Shown: piece by piece, positions 41,118-48,062 of the stretch
How the letters are laid out: the number at the start of each line of letters is the position of its first letter
Position numbering within the stretch: position 1 is the stretch's first letter
Source of the DNA: a virus
Virus record (IMG/VR): IMGVR_UViG_3300022848_000777
Coordinates: 1 to 64,000 of that record
Reading direction: 5' to 3' (one strand)
DNA length: 64,000 nt
The notes under the pieces: model-generated
Seen by the model: the letters and a program-made list of their open reading frames with translations, nothing else
Databases searched by the model: none
What the model was told of the DNA's origin: nothing
Made by a program: the position numbers and the translations under genes

Positions 41118-41507
41118 GTGAGAACGCAACTACTATGTACTTTCACAAACGAAAGTCAAATCGATGAAACGATAGAAAAAATACAAAAAGAATATCAACT
41201 ATTTACAGATATGATATTTATACTTAAATTAGATGATGATGATAAGTATATAATAACTTATAATGTAATGGCTGGTGGAAACTTCCAATTTTTAAAAGAT
41301 ACTATTTTAGTACATAGAAAAAAGGAAACAAACACATTATATACTATAAACTCACTAAATAATTTAATTCGTGATTTAAATTATGGTGAATTAGATAACT
41401 CATTCATAGTTGATTGGGGTAATTATCAAAATTCAGTAATACTTAGTGATGGTGGTGGTTATAGGGTAATTGGTACACAATTGCACAACATTTTTAGATT
41501 GAATTAA
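41118..41507 (+). CDS. Hypothetical protein (GTG start)
   Basis: 129 residues beginning at GTG 41118, preceded by ACGGAGAG. MRTQLLCTFTNESQIDETIE and FTDMIFILKLDDDDKYIITY suggest an alpha/beta fold; the C-terminus reads SFIVDWGNYQNSVILSD and RVIGTQLHNIFRLN. No family recognised with certainty. An ATG at 41113 in another frame gives only 17 codons. It sits upstream of gp32, where T4-like phages often keep a conserved small protein of unknown role. Confidence 0.6.
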   Translation: MRTQLLCTFTNESQIDETIEKIQKEYQLFTDMIFILKLDDDDKYIITYNVMAGGNFQFLKDTILVHRKKETNTLYTINSLNNLIRDLNYGELDNSFIVDWGNYQNSVILSDGGGYRVIGTQLHNIFRLN

Positions 41508-41517
41508 AATTATTTGA

Positions 41518-41525
41518 TACTTATA
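41518..41525 (+). promoter_or_regulatory. Late-type promoter variant TACTTATA
   Basis: TACTTATA followed by CATAC lies 19 nt before the interrupted gene at 41545. Confidence 0.35.
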
Positions 41526-41544
41526 CATACACAAGGAAACTACT

Positions 41545-41976
41545 ATGGCTAATATACAAAAGAATAGAAAATTAATGGTTGAGCAAATGGGTTCTATTAG
41601 AAAACTCTTAACTGAATATGGAACAATGCCACCATCCAAAAATGGAGTTGATATAGATAAATACGTACTTGATTTTCAAATCAAAGTAGGTACTAGCTCG
41701 AAGGTGGGTTCGTTTACACCTAATATGGATTCGCATTCAGGAACCGTAACCTGAGAAAGTCCGAAGCATGATGCAACTATACTAGCAACCCCATTCTGGG
41801 ATCATAATCCACATCTACCCATTAGGATTGAGTCATATGATGGTACGGTGATACTCGATAAGGTACTCAAATTCAAACCTACATATGACATGGATACGGA
41901 TATGAAAACATATCAAAAAATGTTAAAACCATTTTTGAAAGTGGCAAAATCATTGAAGGCTCGGGGCTGGAAATAA
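41545..41976 (+). pseudogene. Gene interrupted by an in-frame TGA (nonsense or readthrough)
   Basis: ATG 41545 reads 69 codons (MANIQKNRKLMVEQMGSIRK ... SHSGTVT) to TGA at 41752-41754. The same frame then continues uninterrupted for 73 codons (ESPKHDATILATPFWDHNPH ... KSLKARGWK) to TAA at 41974. Both halves are well-formed and of similar composition, so this is one 143-residue gene with TGA where TGG (Trp) would fit. TGA is a normal stop elsewhere here. Either a recent nonsense mutation, a sequence error, or programmed readthrough. Family not recognised. Confidence 0.65.
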
Positions 41977-42026
41977 AGTAATTATAAAAGAAAATTAAAA
42001 ATTAAAAAATAAATATTAAAAAAAGC

Positions 42027-42056
42027 TTGGTTATCACAAAGATAATCACTATATTG
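42027..42056 (+). promoter_or_regulatory. Bacteroidota-type promoter TTG-N20-TATATTG before gp32
   Basis: TTG 42027-42029, 20 nt, TATATTG 42050-42056, then 29 nt to the gp32 start. An imperfect hairpin (GTTATC/GATAAT) lies between the two elements. Confidence 0.7.
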
Positions 42057-42085
42057 TACAAAATAAATAATAAAAACTAAAAATT

Positions 42086-42892
42086 ATGGCAATTGATTTA
42101 AACGCAATTCGAAATCGTCTAGACAGTCTACAGACAAAAACTACAAAGAATGATAACCTGTGGAAACCGAAACCAGGAACACAGCAAGTAAGAATAGTAC
42201 CTTACATTCATAATGAATCCAATCCTTTTATTGAATTACTCTTCCACTATGGATTCGGTGGTAAAAATATGCTATCACCACAAACCCACGGTGAGCCTGA
42301 CCCATTATTGGAATTTGCAGAGCAATTGAAGTCGACTGGTGATAAAAATGATTGGAACTTATCTAAAAAACTGACACCAAAATTGAGAACATATGTTCCT
42401 GTTGTAGTACGTGGTGAGGAAAGTGAGGGGGTTAAGTTTTGGGGATTTGGTAAAACAGTGTACCAAGAACTATTATCATTTTTCTCCGATCCAGATTATG
42501 GTGATTTAACCGATCCTATAAATGGTAGGGATATTACAGTGGAGTTCAAAACAGCAAAAGAGTTGGGTAAAACCTATCCAGAGACTTACATTAGAGTCAA
42601 GCCTAAACAAACACCAATTACTTCTGACCAAAACGTTATCCAAATGTTGAAAGATCAGGTTGAATTACCAAAGATGTTTAAGCAGTACACTTATGATGAG
42701 ATGAAATCTAATCTTGAGCAGTGGCTAGAGACTGGTGATGTATCTGATGAAGAAACTGAGGAATCTCCAGTTAGCACATCTACAAATGGAAATTCATCAA
42801 CCGATGTCCCATTTGAAGCCGACACTAAAACGGTTGTAAAATCAACAGCGGGTGTGAATGATGCATTTGATCAACTATTCAATAAGAAATAA
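42086..42892 (+). CDS. 32: Single-stranded DNA-binding protein (gp32-like)
   Basis: 268 residues, near T4 gp32 (301). DNAIRNRLDSLQT-like N-terminus for cooperativity (MAIDLNAIRNRLDSLQTKT), OB-fold core with NLWKPKPGTQQVRIVPYIHN, FIELLFHYGFGGKNMLSPQT and GVKFWGFGKTVYQELLSFF, then an acidic Ser-rich C-terminal tail ending NDAFDQLFNKK that would bind replication partners. The zinc-binding cysteines of T4 gp32 are not present in this protein. Coats ssDNA in replication and recombination. First gene after a TATATTG promoter, followed by uvsX. Confidence 0.85.
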   Translation: MAIDLNAIRNRLDSLQTKTTKNDNLWKPKPGTQQVRIVPYIHNESNPFIELLFHYGFGGKNMLSPQTHGEPDPLLEFAEQLKSTGDKNDWNLSKKLTPKLRTYVPVVVRGEESEGVKFWGFGKTVYQELLSFFSDPDYGDLTDPINGRDITVEFKTAKELGKTYPETYIRVKPKQTPITSDQNVIQMLKDQVELPKMFKQYTYDEMKSNLEQWLETGDVSDEETEESPVSTSTNGNSSTDVPFEADTKTVVKSTAGVNDAFDQLFNKK

Positions 42893-42899
42893 ATAAAAT

Positions 42900-44012
42900 A
42901 TGTCAAAAAATAATCGTGATGAATTAGCATCGCTATTAGCTGACAATCTCAATACTAAATTCAAAAAAACAGGGCAGCATGCCTACTTTTTAGACGGTTC
43001 CGAAGAGACACCCACTGATTTAACAGAGTGGGTGTCCACGGGAGATGATATGTTGGATTTAGCGATATCAAATAGACCACATGGTGGTTTTCCCGTTGGT
43101 AGAATTATTGAGATTACAGGCTTAGAAGCGAGTGGAAAATCCCTATTAGCAGCACATACGTTAGCCAACACACAAAAGAAAGGTGGATTGGCAGTGTATA
43201 TTGACACAGAAACTGCTATTAGTGAGGACTTTTTATCAGCAATTGGTGTTGATACAAAAGAAATGTTATACTTGCCGTTAGAAACGGTTGAGGATATATT
43301 CGAAAGTATGGATTCTATAATTGATACTATTAGAAAATCTGATAAAGATAGATTAGTTACAATAGTTGTGGATTCAGTAGCAGCCGCATCTACTAAGGTA
43401 GAGATAGCCGCAGATTACGATCAAGCAGGTTGGGCTACTCAAAAAGCAATTATCATATCTAAAGCTTTACGTAAGATTACCAATGTAATTGGTAGAGAAC
43501 GTATCTTATTAGTGTTTACAAATCAACTTAGAGTTCGGATGGGTGTAACTTTTGGTGACCCGTACACCACATCAGGTGGTAAAGCTCTTGGGTTCCATGC
43601 AAGTTGTAGACTTAGAATGAAGCAAATGGGTAAGATAAATGCCAAAATCGGTGGTAAAGATCAACCAATTGGTATCAAAACTAGAGTACAGGTTTCTAAA
43701 AATCGAATGGGGCCACCTCATAGAACTACAGAATTTGACATATACTTCGACAGAGGTATTGATAAGTATGGTTCTTGGTTGAGTACGATGAAGGCTTATG
43801 AGTTGGTAAATCAGGGTGGTGCTTGGTATACTTGGGTGAGTAAATCCACTGGCGAAGTACATAAATTTCTAAGTAGGGATTTTGAAAAACTAATAGATAG
43901 TGATTCTGAGATTAAAAAAGAAATATACGATGAAATTTGTGAAGCTTATATACTAAGTTATAAACAGCCAGATGTATCAACTATTAAGATAGAAACAACC
44001 GATGAAGAGTAA
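42900..44012 (+). CDS. uvsX: UvsX/RecA-like recombinase
   Basis: 370 residues. Walker A at IIEITGLEASGKSLLAAHTL (~residue 80), a GGLAVYIDTETA strand, Walker B at RLVTIVVDSVAAAS, LLVFTNQLRVRMG and the DNA-binding loop TTSGGKALGFHASCRLRM. Length and motifs fit phage UvsX. It catalyses strand exchange for recombination-dependent replication, working with gp32, whose gene is immediately upstream. Its end overlaps the next gene by 11 nt. Confidence 0.9.
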   Translation: MSKNNRDELASLLADNLNTKFKKTGQHAYFLDGSEETPTDLTEWVSTGDDMLDLAISNRPHGGFPVGRIIEITGLEASGKSLLAAHTLANTQKKGGLAVYIDTETAISEDFLSAIGVDTKEMLYLPLETVEDIFESMDSIIDTIRKSDKDRLVTIVVDSVAAASTKVEIAADYDQAGWATQKAIIISKALRKITNVIGRERILLVFTNQLRVRMGVTFGDPYTTSGGKALGFHASCRLRMKQMGKINAKIGGKDQPIGIKTRVQVSKNRMGPPHRTTEFDIYFDRGIDKYGSWLSTMKAYELVNQGGAWYTWVSKSTGEVHKFLSRDFEKLIDSDSEIKKEIYDEICEAYILSYKQPDVSTIKIETTDEE

Positions 44013-45042
44013 TTATAAGGAAATGCTAAATAACCTATCAGAGACATCGGATGATAAAAATGTTAATGATAGAGTGATGATAGTGGATGGTTTGAATGCA
44101 TTTATCAGAGTGTTCGGTGCAGTACCGACATTAAATGATGATGGACAACACATCGGGGGAATAACAGGTTTTCTGTTATCCCTCGGTGCTCGTATTAGGG
44201 ATTACAACCCAACGAGGGTCGTACTGGTCTTTGATGGTAAGGGTGGTTCGGCAAAACGTAAAAAGATATTTCCGAATTATAAAGCAGGTCGATCTGGTTT
44301 AACTAAACTAAATCGTTTGGCTGGTTATGAGGATTTAGAAGATCAATCTAGATCAATGAAAGTGCAATTTTCAACATTAATTGAATATTTACAGATGTTG
44401 CCAGTTGATGTTTTATACATAGATCACGTTGAGGCTGATGATGTTATTGCATATGCAGCGAATCACATCTTCAAAAAACAAGTTAATATTGTATCATCTG
44501 ATAGGGATTTCTTACAGTTAATCAATAAAAGAATTTCAATTTGGGCACCTACAAAGAAGCGAATGTATACTGAGCAATCACTATTAGATGAATATGGTAT
44601 TAGTTCAACTAATTTCCTACTATATCGTGTAATAGAGGGGGATTCGGGAGATAAGATTCCAGGAGTAAGTGGAATTGGTAAAAAGACCTTACTAAAATAC
44701 TTCCCCGATTTCGCCACTGATAAAGTACTCACTATTGACACTTTAGTTAATGAATTAGATGGACTTGAAAAGCCTAATAAAGCTATACTAAAGATAAGGG
44801 AATCTGTAGAGCAGATGGAGTTGAATGATAGGTTAATGCAATTGAGAGATCCAGACATCGGTGCATCTATAAAATCCAATATTCGGGGGATATTAGAATC
44901 TCCTGTGAATAGATTAAACACATTTCTATTCAAAAAGCAGTTTATGATTGATAAATTATATACTGCATTTAAAAATATTGAATATTGGATCGGTAATACT
45001 TGGACTGATTTAGATAAATATGCTAAAACTACTCATAAGTAA
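44002..45042 (+). CDS. rnh: 5'-3' exonuclease (T4 RNase H / FEN-like)
   Basis: 346 residues. FEN/PIN-type motifs: VMIVDGLNAFIRVFG (first metal Asp), RVVLVFDGKGGSAKRKKIFP, the helical arch region, DHVEADDVIAYAANH and VNIVSSDRDFLQLI (acidic cluster), and the helix-hairpin-helix DKIPGVSGIGKKTLLKYFPD. It removes RNA primers and flaps during lagging-strand synthesis. It overlaps uvsX by 11 nt and is followed by a promoter for the helicase gene. Confidence 0.85.
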   Translation: MKSNYKEMLNNLSETSDDKNVNDRVMIVDGLNAFIRVFGAVPTLNDDGQHIGGITGFLLSLGARIRDYNPTRVVLVFDGKGGSAKRKKIFPNYKAGRSGLTKLNRLAGYEDLEDQSRSMKVQFSTLIEYLQMLPVDVLYIDHVEADDVIAYAANHIFKKQVNIVSSDRDFLQLINKRISIWAPTKKRMYTEQSLLDEYGISSTNFLLYRVIEGDSGDKIPGVSGIGKKTLLKYFPDFATDKVLTIDTLVNELDGLEKPNKAILKIRESVEQMELNDRLMQLRDPDIGASIKSNIRGILESPVNRLNTFLFKKQFMIDKLYTAFKNIEYWIGNTWTDLDKYAKTTHK

Positions 45043-45043
45043 T

Positions 45044-45073
45044 TTGGATTACTGAATAGTTTTTTGTATATTG
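45044..45073 (+). promoter_or_regulatory. Bacteroidota-type promoter TTG-N20-TATATTG before helicase
   Basis: TTG 45044-45046, 20 nt, TATATTG 45067-45073, 37 nt before the helicase start. Confidence 0.7.
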
Positions 45074-45109
45074 CTTCTAATATACCTACACTAAATCACA
45101 TGAAAATAT

Positions 45110-46420
45110 ATGGATACATTCGGAAAGAGATTTGGTTCAAGTTTCCAAATAAAAATTCTATCAGCATTATTATCAGATAGGATATTTTTACAGACTATTT
45201 ATGATATTATAAAAGATGATTATTTCGATTCTGATGCAAATCAATGGATTTTAAGTAAAATATTAACCCACTTTGATAAATACAAACAAATACCAACCTT
45301 AGATGTATTTAAAACGGAATCAGATGCACTTAGTTCTGATATTCTAAGACAATCTGTATCAGATAACCTTAGAAATGTATGGGGTGGATTAGAATCCACT
45401 GAGTTAGAATACATAAAAGAGCAATCACTAGAGTTTTGTAAGAATCAGGAAGTTAAAAATGCTATCCTTGAATCGGTAGGTTTGCTTGAGAGTGGTAACT
45501 ACGAAGAAATTCAATCTAAAATAACCGCAGCTATGAAGGCTGGGCAGGATACTGATATCGGGCATGAGTATAATATTAGTATTGATGAACGTTATGCCGA
45601 TAGTGTTAGGAATGTAATTACAACAGGATGGCCTGCAATTGATGAATTAGTAGATGGTGGTTTCGGAAAAGGTGAATTAATTATCTTCGCAGCACCGCCA
45701 GGAATTGGTAAATCATGGGCTCTTATTAATGTGGGTATGGCTGCTGTCAGAGCTGGAAAAACGGTGGTACATTATACTTTAGAGTTAAACGAGGGATATG
45801 TTGGTCAGAGATATGATGCTGTGTTAACTAATATGGCAGTTACTAATTTGAAATATAACATAGATGATGTTAAATCTAGTATTAAAGAATTATCAGGTGA
45901 GCTTATAATAAAATATTGGCCCACAAAATCAGCATCCGTTAATTCCGTAAGGGCATCGGTTGATAAGCTCATATTACAAGGAAAGAAGCCTGATATCATT
46001 ATAGTTGATTATGCAGATTTACTTAAAGGCAATTCGAAGCGAGAGAAGCATGAAGAAATTGAAGAAGTAGTTGAGGAACTTAGAGGTTTGGCAGGGGAGT
46101 ATGAAGTACCATTATATACAGCATCTCAAATAAATCGTTGTCATAATGTAAATGATAACGTGGAAACTCCAACTGGTGATAAAAGGATTGGTGATGTGGA
46201 GATTGGAGACCAAATATTAACACATAAGGGATTTAAGAAAATAACAAATGTATTCCCAATTGAACGACAACCAACCTATCGTATTAAGCTTAAAGATGGT
46301 AGAGAGATAAATGTTTCAGCAGAACATATGATACCAACCCAATACAACAAAATAAAATCCATAGCAGATGGACTTTCAGTAGGTGAGAAATTATTTGTAA
46401 AAAAGAGTGGAAAAAAGTAA
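45110..46420 (+). CDS. 41: Replicative helicase gp41, N-extein plus 93-residue N-intein
   Basis: 436 residues. Residues 1-343 are the DnaB-type helicase: N-terminal helical domain, Walker A at ELIIFAAPPGIGKSWALI (~residue 195), VVHYTLELNE, Walker B at DIIIVDYADLLKGN and LYTASQINR. The Cys at residue 344 (nt 46139) starts an N-intein: CHNVNDNVETPTGDKRIGDV, GDQILTHKG, and INVSAEHMIPTQ (block B). It resembles the gp41-type split inteins found in metagenomes. The stop comes at the usual split point; the partner is at 47548. Trans-splicing would yield a 452-residue hexameric helicase. Confidence 0.9.
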   Translation: MDTFGKRFGSSFQIKILSALLSDRIFLQTIYDIIKDDYFDSDANQWILSKILTHFDKYKQIPTLDVFKTESDALSSDILRQSVSDNLRNVWGGLESTELEYIKEQSLEFCKNQEVKNAILESVGLLESGNYEEIQSKITAAMKAGQDTDIGHEYNISIDERYADSVRNVITTGWPAIDELVDGGFGKGELIIFAAPPGIGKSWALINVGMAAVRAGKTVVHYTLELNEGYVGQRYDAVLTNMAVTNLKYNIDDVKSSIKELSGELIIKYWPTKSASVNSVRASVDKLILQGKKPDIIIVDYADLLKGNSKREKHEEIEEVVEELRGLAGEYEVPLYTASQINRCHNVNDNVETPTGDKRIGDVEIGDQILTHKGFKKITNVFPIERQPTYRIKLKDGREINVSAEHMIPTQYNKIKSIADGLSVGEKLFVKKSGKK

Positions 46421-46440
46421 GGTTTTGCCATGCAGTTATA

Positions 46441-46448
46441 TACTTATA
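46441..46448 (+). promoter_or_regulatory. Late-type promoter variant TACTTATA before helicase endonuclease
   Basis: TACTTATATAAAAAGGATA, combining promoter motif and ribosome site 15-23 nt before ATG 46464. Confidence 0.45.
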
Positions 46449-46463
46449 TAAAAAGGATATAAT

Positions 46464-47555
46464 ATGGCATCAGTAAAGCAAGCTTGGATAACTAGATACG
46501 GAGAAGGGGAAGGTCTTCGTATGTGGGAAATACAAAAAAAGAAATATGGTAAAACACATGATGAATTGAGAACGAAACACGGTAATGATTACGTTGAATC
46601 GTTAGCAAAGAAGAAAAATACATTTTCATTAAAAGGGTGTATTGCCAAATATGGAAAAGTTGATGGTGCTGTTAAGTGGAATGATAGATTAAAAACCAAG
46701 TTAAAAACACAATCTGTTAATTTTAAAAACAAAAAATGGAATAATGGTAGAACCTTAGAATCATATCAACTTAGATACGGGGTAGCGGATGGTTACAGTA
46801 GGTGGGATAAACGGAATAAGCATCAATCCTATATGGCATCAACTCAACGTTATTTGGATGAATTTGGTGAAGATGGGTATGATATAATAAGAAAGATAAA
46901 AGATAACACATCTTTAGAGGCGTATCAAATTCAATACGGTGATGTAGATGGTTTAGTTCATTATAATAAGCACGTTGAACTGATGAAGAACGCATCAAAG
47001 AGGTGTATTGATTATTGGTTAACGTACCATAATGGTGATATTGAGTTAGCAACGCAATCGTTATCAGAGTATCAGAATAATACATCGTTATCATCATTTA
47101 CAAAACGATATGGTAAAGAAGTTGGGTTAGTTAAATATTTAAAATGGGTTGAGGCGGTAACAAAGTATGGATATAAAAGTTATAGTAAGATATCACAGAC
47201 ATTCTGTTGGAATTTGTATGATTCGCTAAATTTATCAATAAATGATACACAATTTTATGAATTAAATAATGAACAATCATTCTACTTTGGTAATAAGTTG
47301 ATTAAGGTTGATTTTAAGTATAAACAAAAGATTATAGAATTCAATGGTGATTATTGGCATGCAAATCCTAATCTGTATAGTGAATCTGATATGATAAAGG
47401 AATATACCGCTAGTGAAATATGGCATCGTGATTCCAATAGAATTGATTTATTAGAAAAAGCTGGTTATGATGTCTTAGTTGTATGGGAATCGGAGTATAA
47501 TGCGAATGGGAGTGATATCATAAACAAATGTAAAAAGTTTTTAGAAAATGAATAA
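46464..47555 (+). CDS. Free-standing Vsr-like homing endonuclease between helicase halves
   Basis: 363 residues. The N-terminal two thirds contain five copies of a ~22-residue motif YGxxxGxxxW/Y (TRYGEGEGLRMW, AKYGKVDGAVKW, LRYGVADGYSRW, IQYGDVDGLVHY, KRYGKEVGLVKY), likely DNA-contact modules. The C-terminal nuclease domain reads LIKVDFKYKQKIIEFNGDYW, HANPNLYSESD, EIWHRDSNRIDLLEKAGYDV and LVVWESEY, a Vsr-like (EDxHD) fold. It is more distant from the enzymes at 7809 and 54188. The last 8 bases overlap the C-intein gene, as at terminase. Expected to cut intein-free helicase alleles. Confidence 0.8.
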   Translation: MASVKQAWITRYGEGEGLRMWEIQKKKYGKTHDELRTKHGNDYVESLAKKKNTFSLKGCIAKYGKVDGAVKWNDRLKTKLKTQSVNFKNKKWNNGRTLESYQLRYGVADGYSRWDKRNKHQSYMASTQRYLDEFGEDGYDIIRKIKDNTSLEAYQIQYGDVDGLVHYNKHVELMKNASKRCIDYWLTYHNGDIELATQSLSEYQNNTSLSSFTKRYGKEVGLVKYLKWVEAVTKYGYKSYSKISQTFCWNLYDSLNLSINDTQFYELNNEQSFYFGNKLIKVDFKYKQKIIEFNGDYWHANPNLYSESDMIKEYTASEIWHRDSNRIDLLEKAGYDVLVVWESEYNANGSDIINKCKKFLENE

Positions 47556-48018
47556 ACATAATTTAAATCCAGATGATTTTGATTTGGTCGAAATTGAGAG
47601 TATTGAGCTAATCGGCGATTCAGATACTATTGATATTACCGTAGAGGATACACATATGTTCTTCGCTAATGGGGTATATAGTCATAATTCAGGCGCAGAT
47701 GATGATATTATTACAGGTACCAAAATAGCAGGTTCATTCTCAAAACTTATGACTGCTGATTTTGTAGTTTCACTGAGTAGAAAAATTGAAGATAAGTTAG
47801 CAGGTACGGGTCGATGGCATGTTATAAAGAACCGTTTCGGGCCCGATGGTACTACATTACCATCCAAAGCTAATATGTCCAGCGGTAAAATAGAGATATT
47901 TTCAGATAATTCAGTTGATGGTCAAAATACAAAAAAAGATATGAAAGAGGGGGAGACTTTTGTTAGACAGAATTTATTTCAAAAGTATAAAGAAATTAAC
48001 AACAAAGTTAACTTTTAA
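47548..48018 (+). CDS. 41: Replicative helicase gp41, 47-residue C-intein plus C-extein
   Basis: 156 residues. Residues 1-47 are the C-intein (IESIELIGDSDTIDITVEDT then HMFFANGVYSHN), ending in the His-Asn needed for Asn cyclisation. The C-extein starts at Ser48 (nt 47689): SGADDDIITGTKIAGSFSKL, then DFVVSLSRK and RWHVIKNRFGPDG, the C-terminal third of a DnaB-family ATPase including the arginine-finger region. N-extein ...SQINR plus SGADDD... reconstructs the usual helicase sequence. Start lies within the endonuclease stop (ATGAATAA). Confidence 0.9.
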   Translation: MNKHNLNPDDFDLVEIESIELIGDSDTIDITVEDTHMFFANGVYSHNSGADDDIITGTKIAGSFSKLMTADFVVSLSRKIEDKLAGTGRWHVIKNRFGPDGTTLPSKANMSSGKIEIFSDNSVDGQNTKKDMKEGETFVRQNLFQKYKEINNKVNF

Positions 48019-48062
48019 TACTTTGAGATGATATTTATTAACACACAATTAAAAGGAAATTT

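Noticed and set aside
41740-41800. Sequence GAGAAAGTCCGAAG resembling the conserved RNase P RNA segment
   Set aside because: The stretch reads cleanly as protein in the frame continuing past TGA, and no further RNase P elements are seen.
41545-41976. Genome-wide reassignment of TGA to tryptophan
   Set aside because: TGA ends several genes with ATGA overlaps (protease, 37288 gene) and Trp is otherwise TGG, so only this site is affected.
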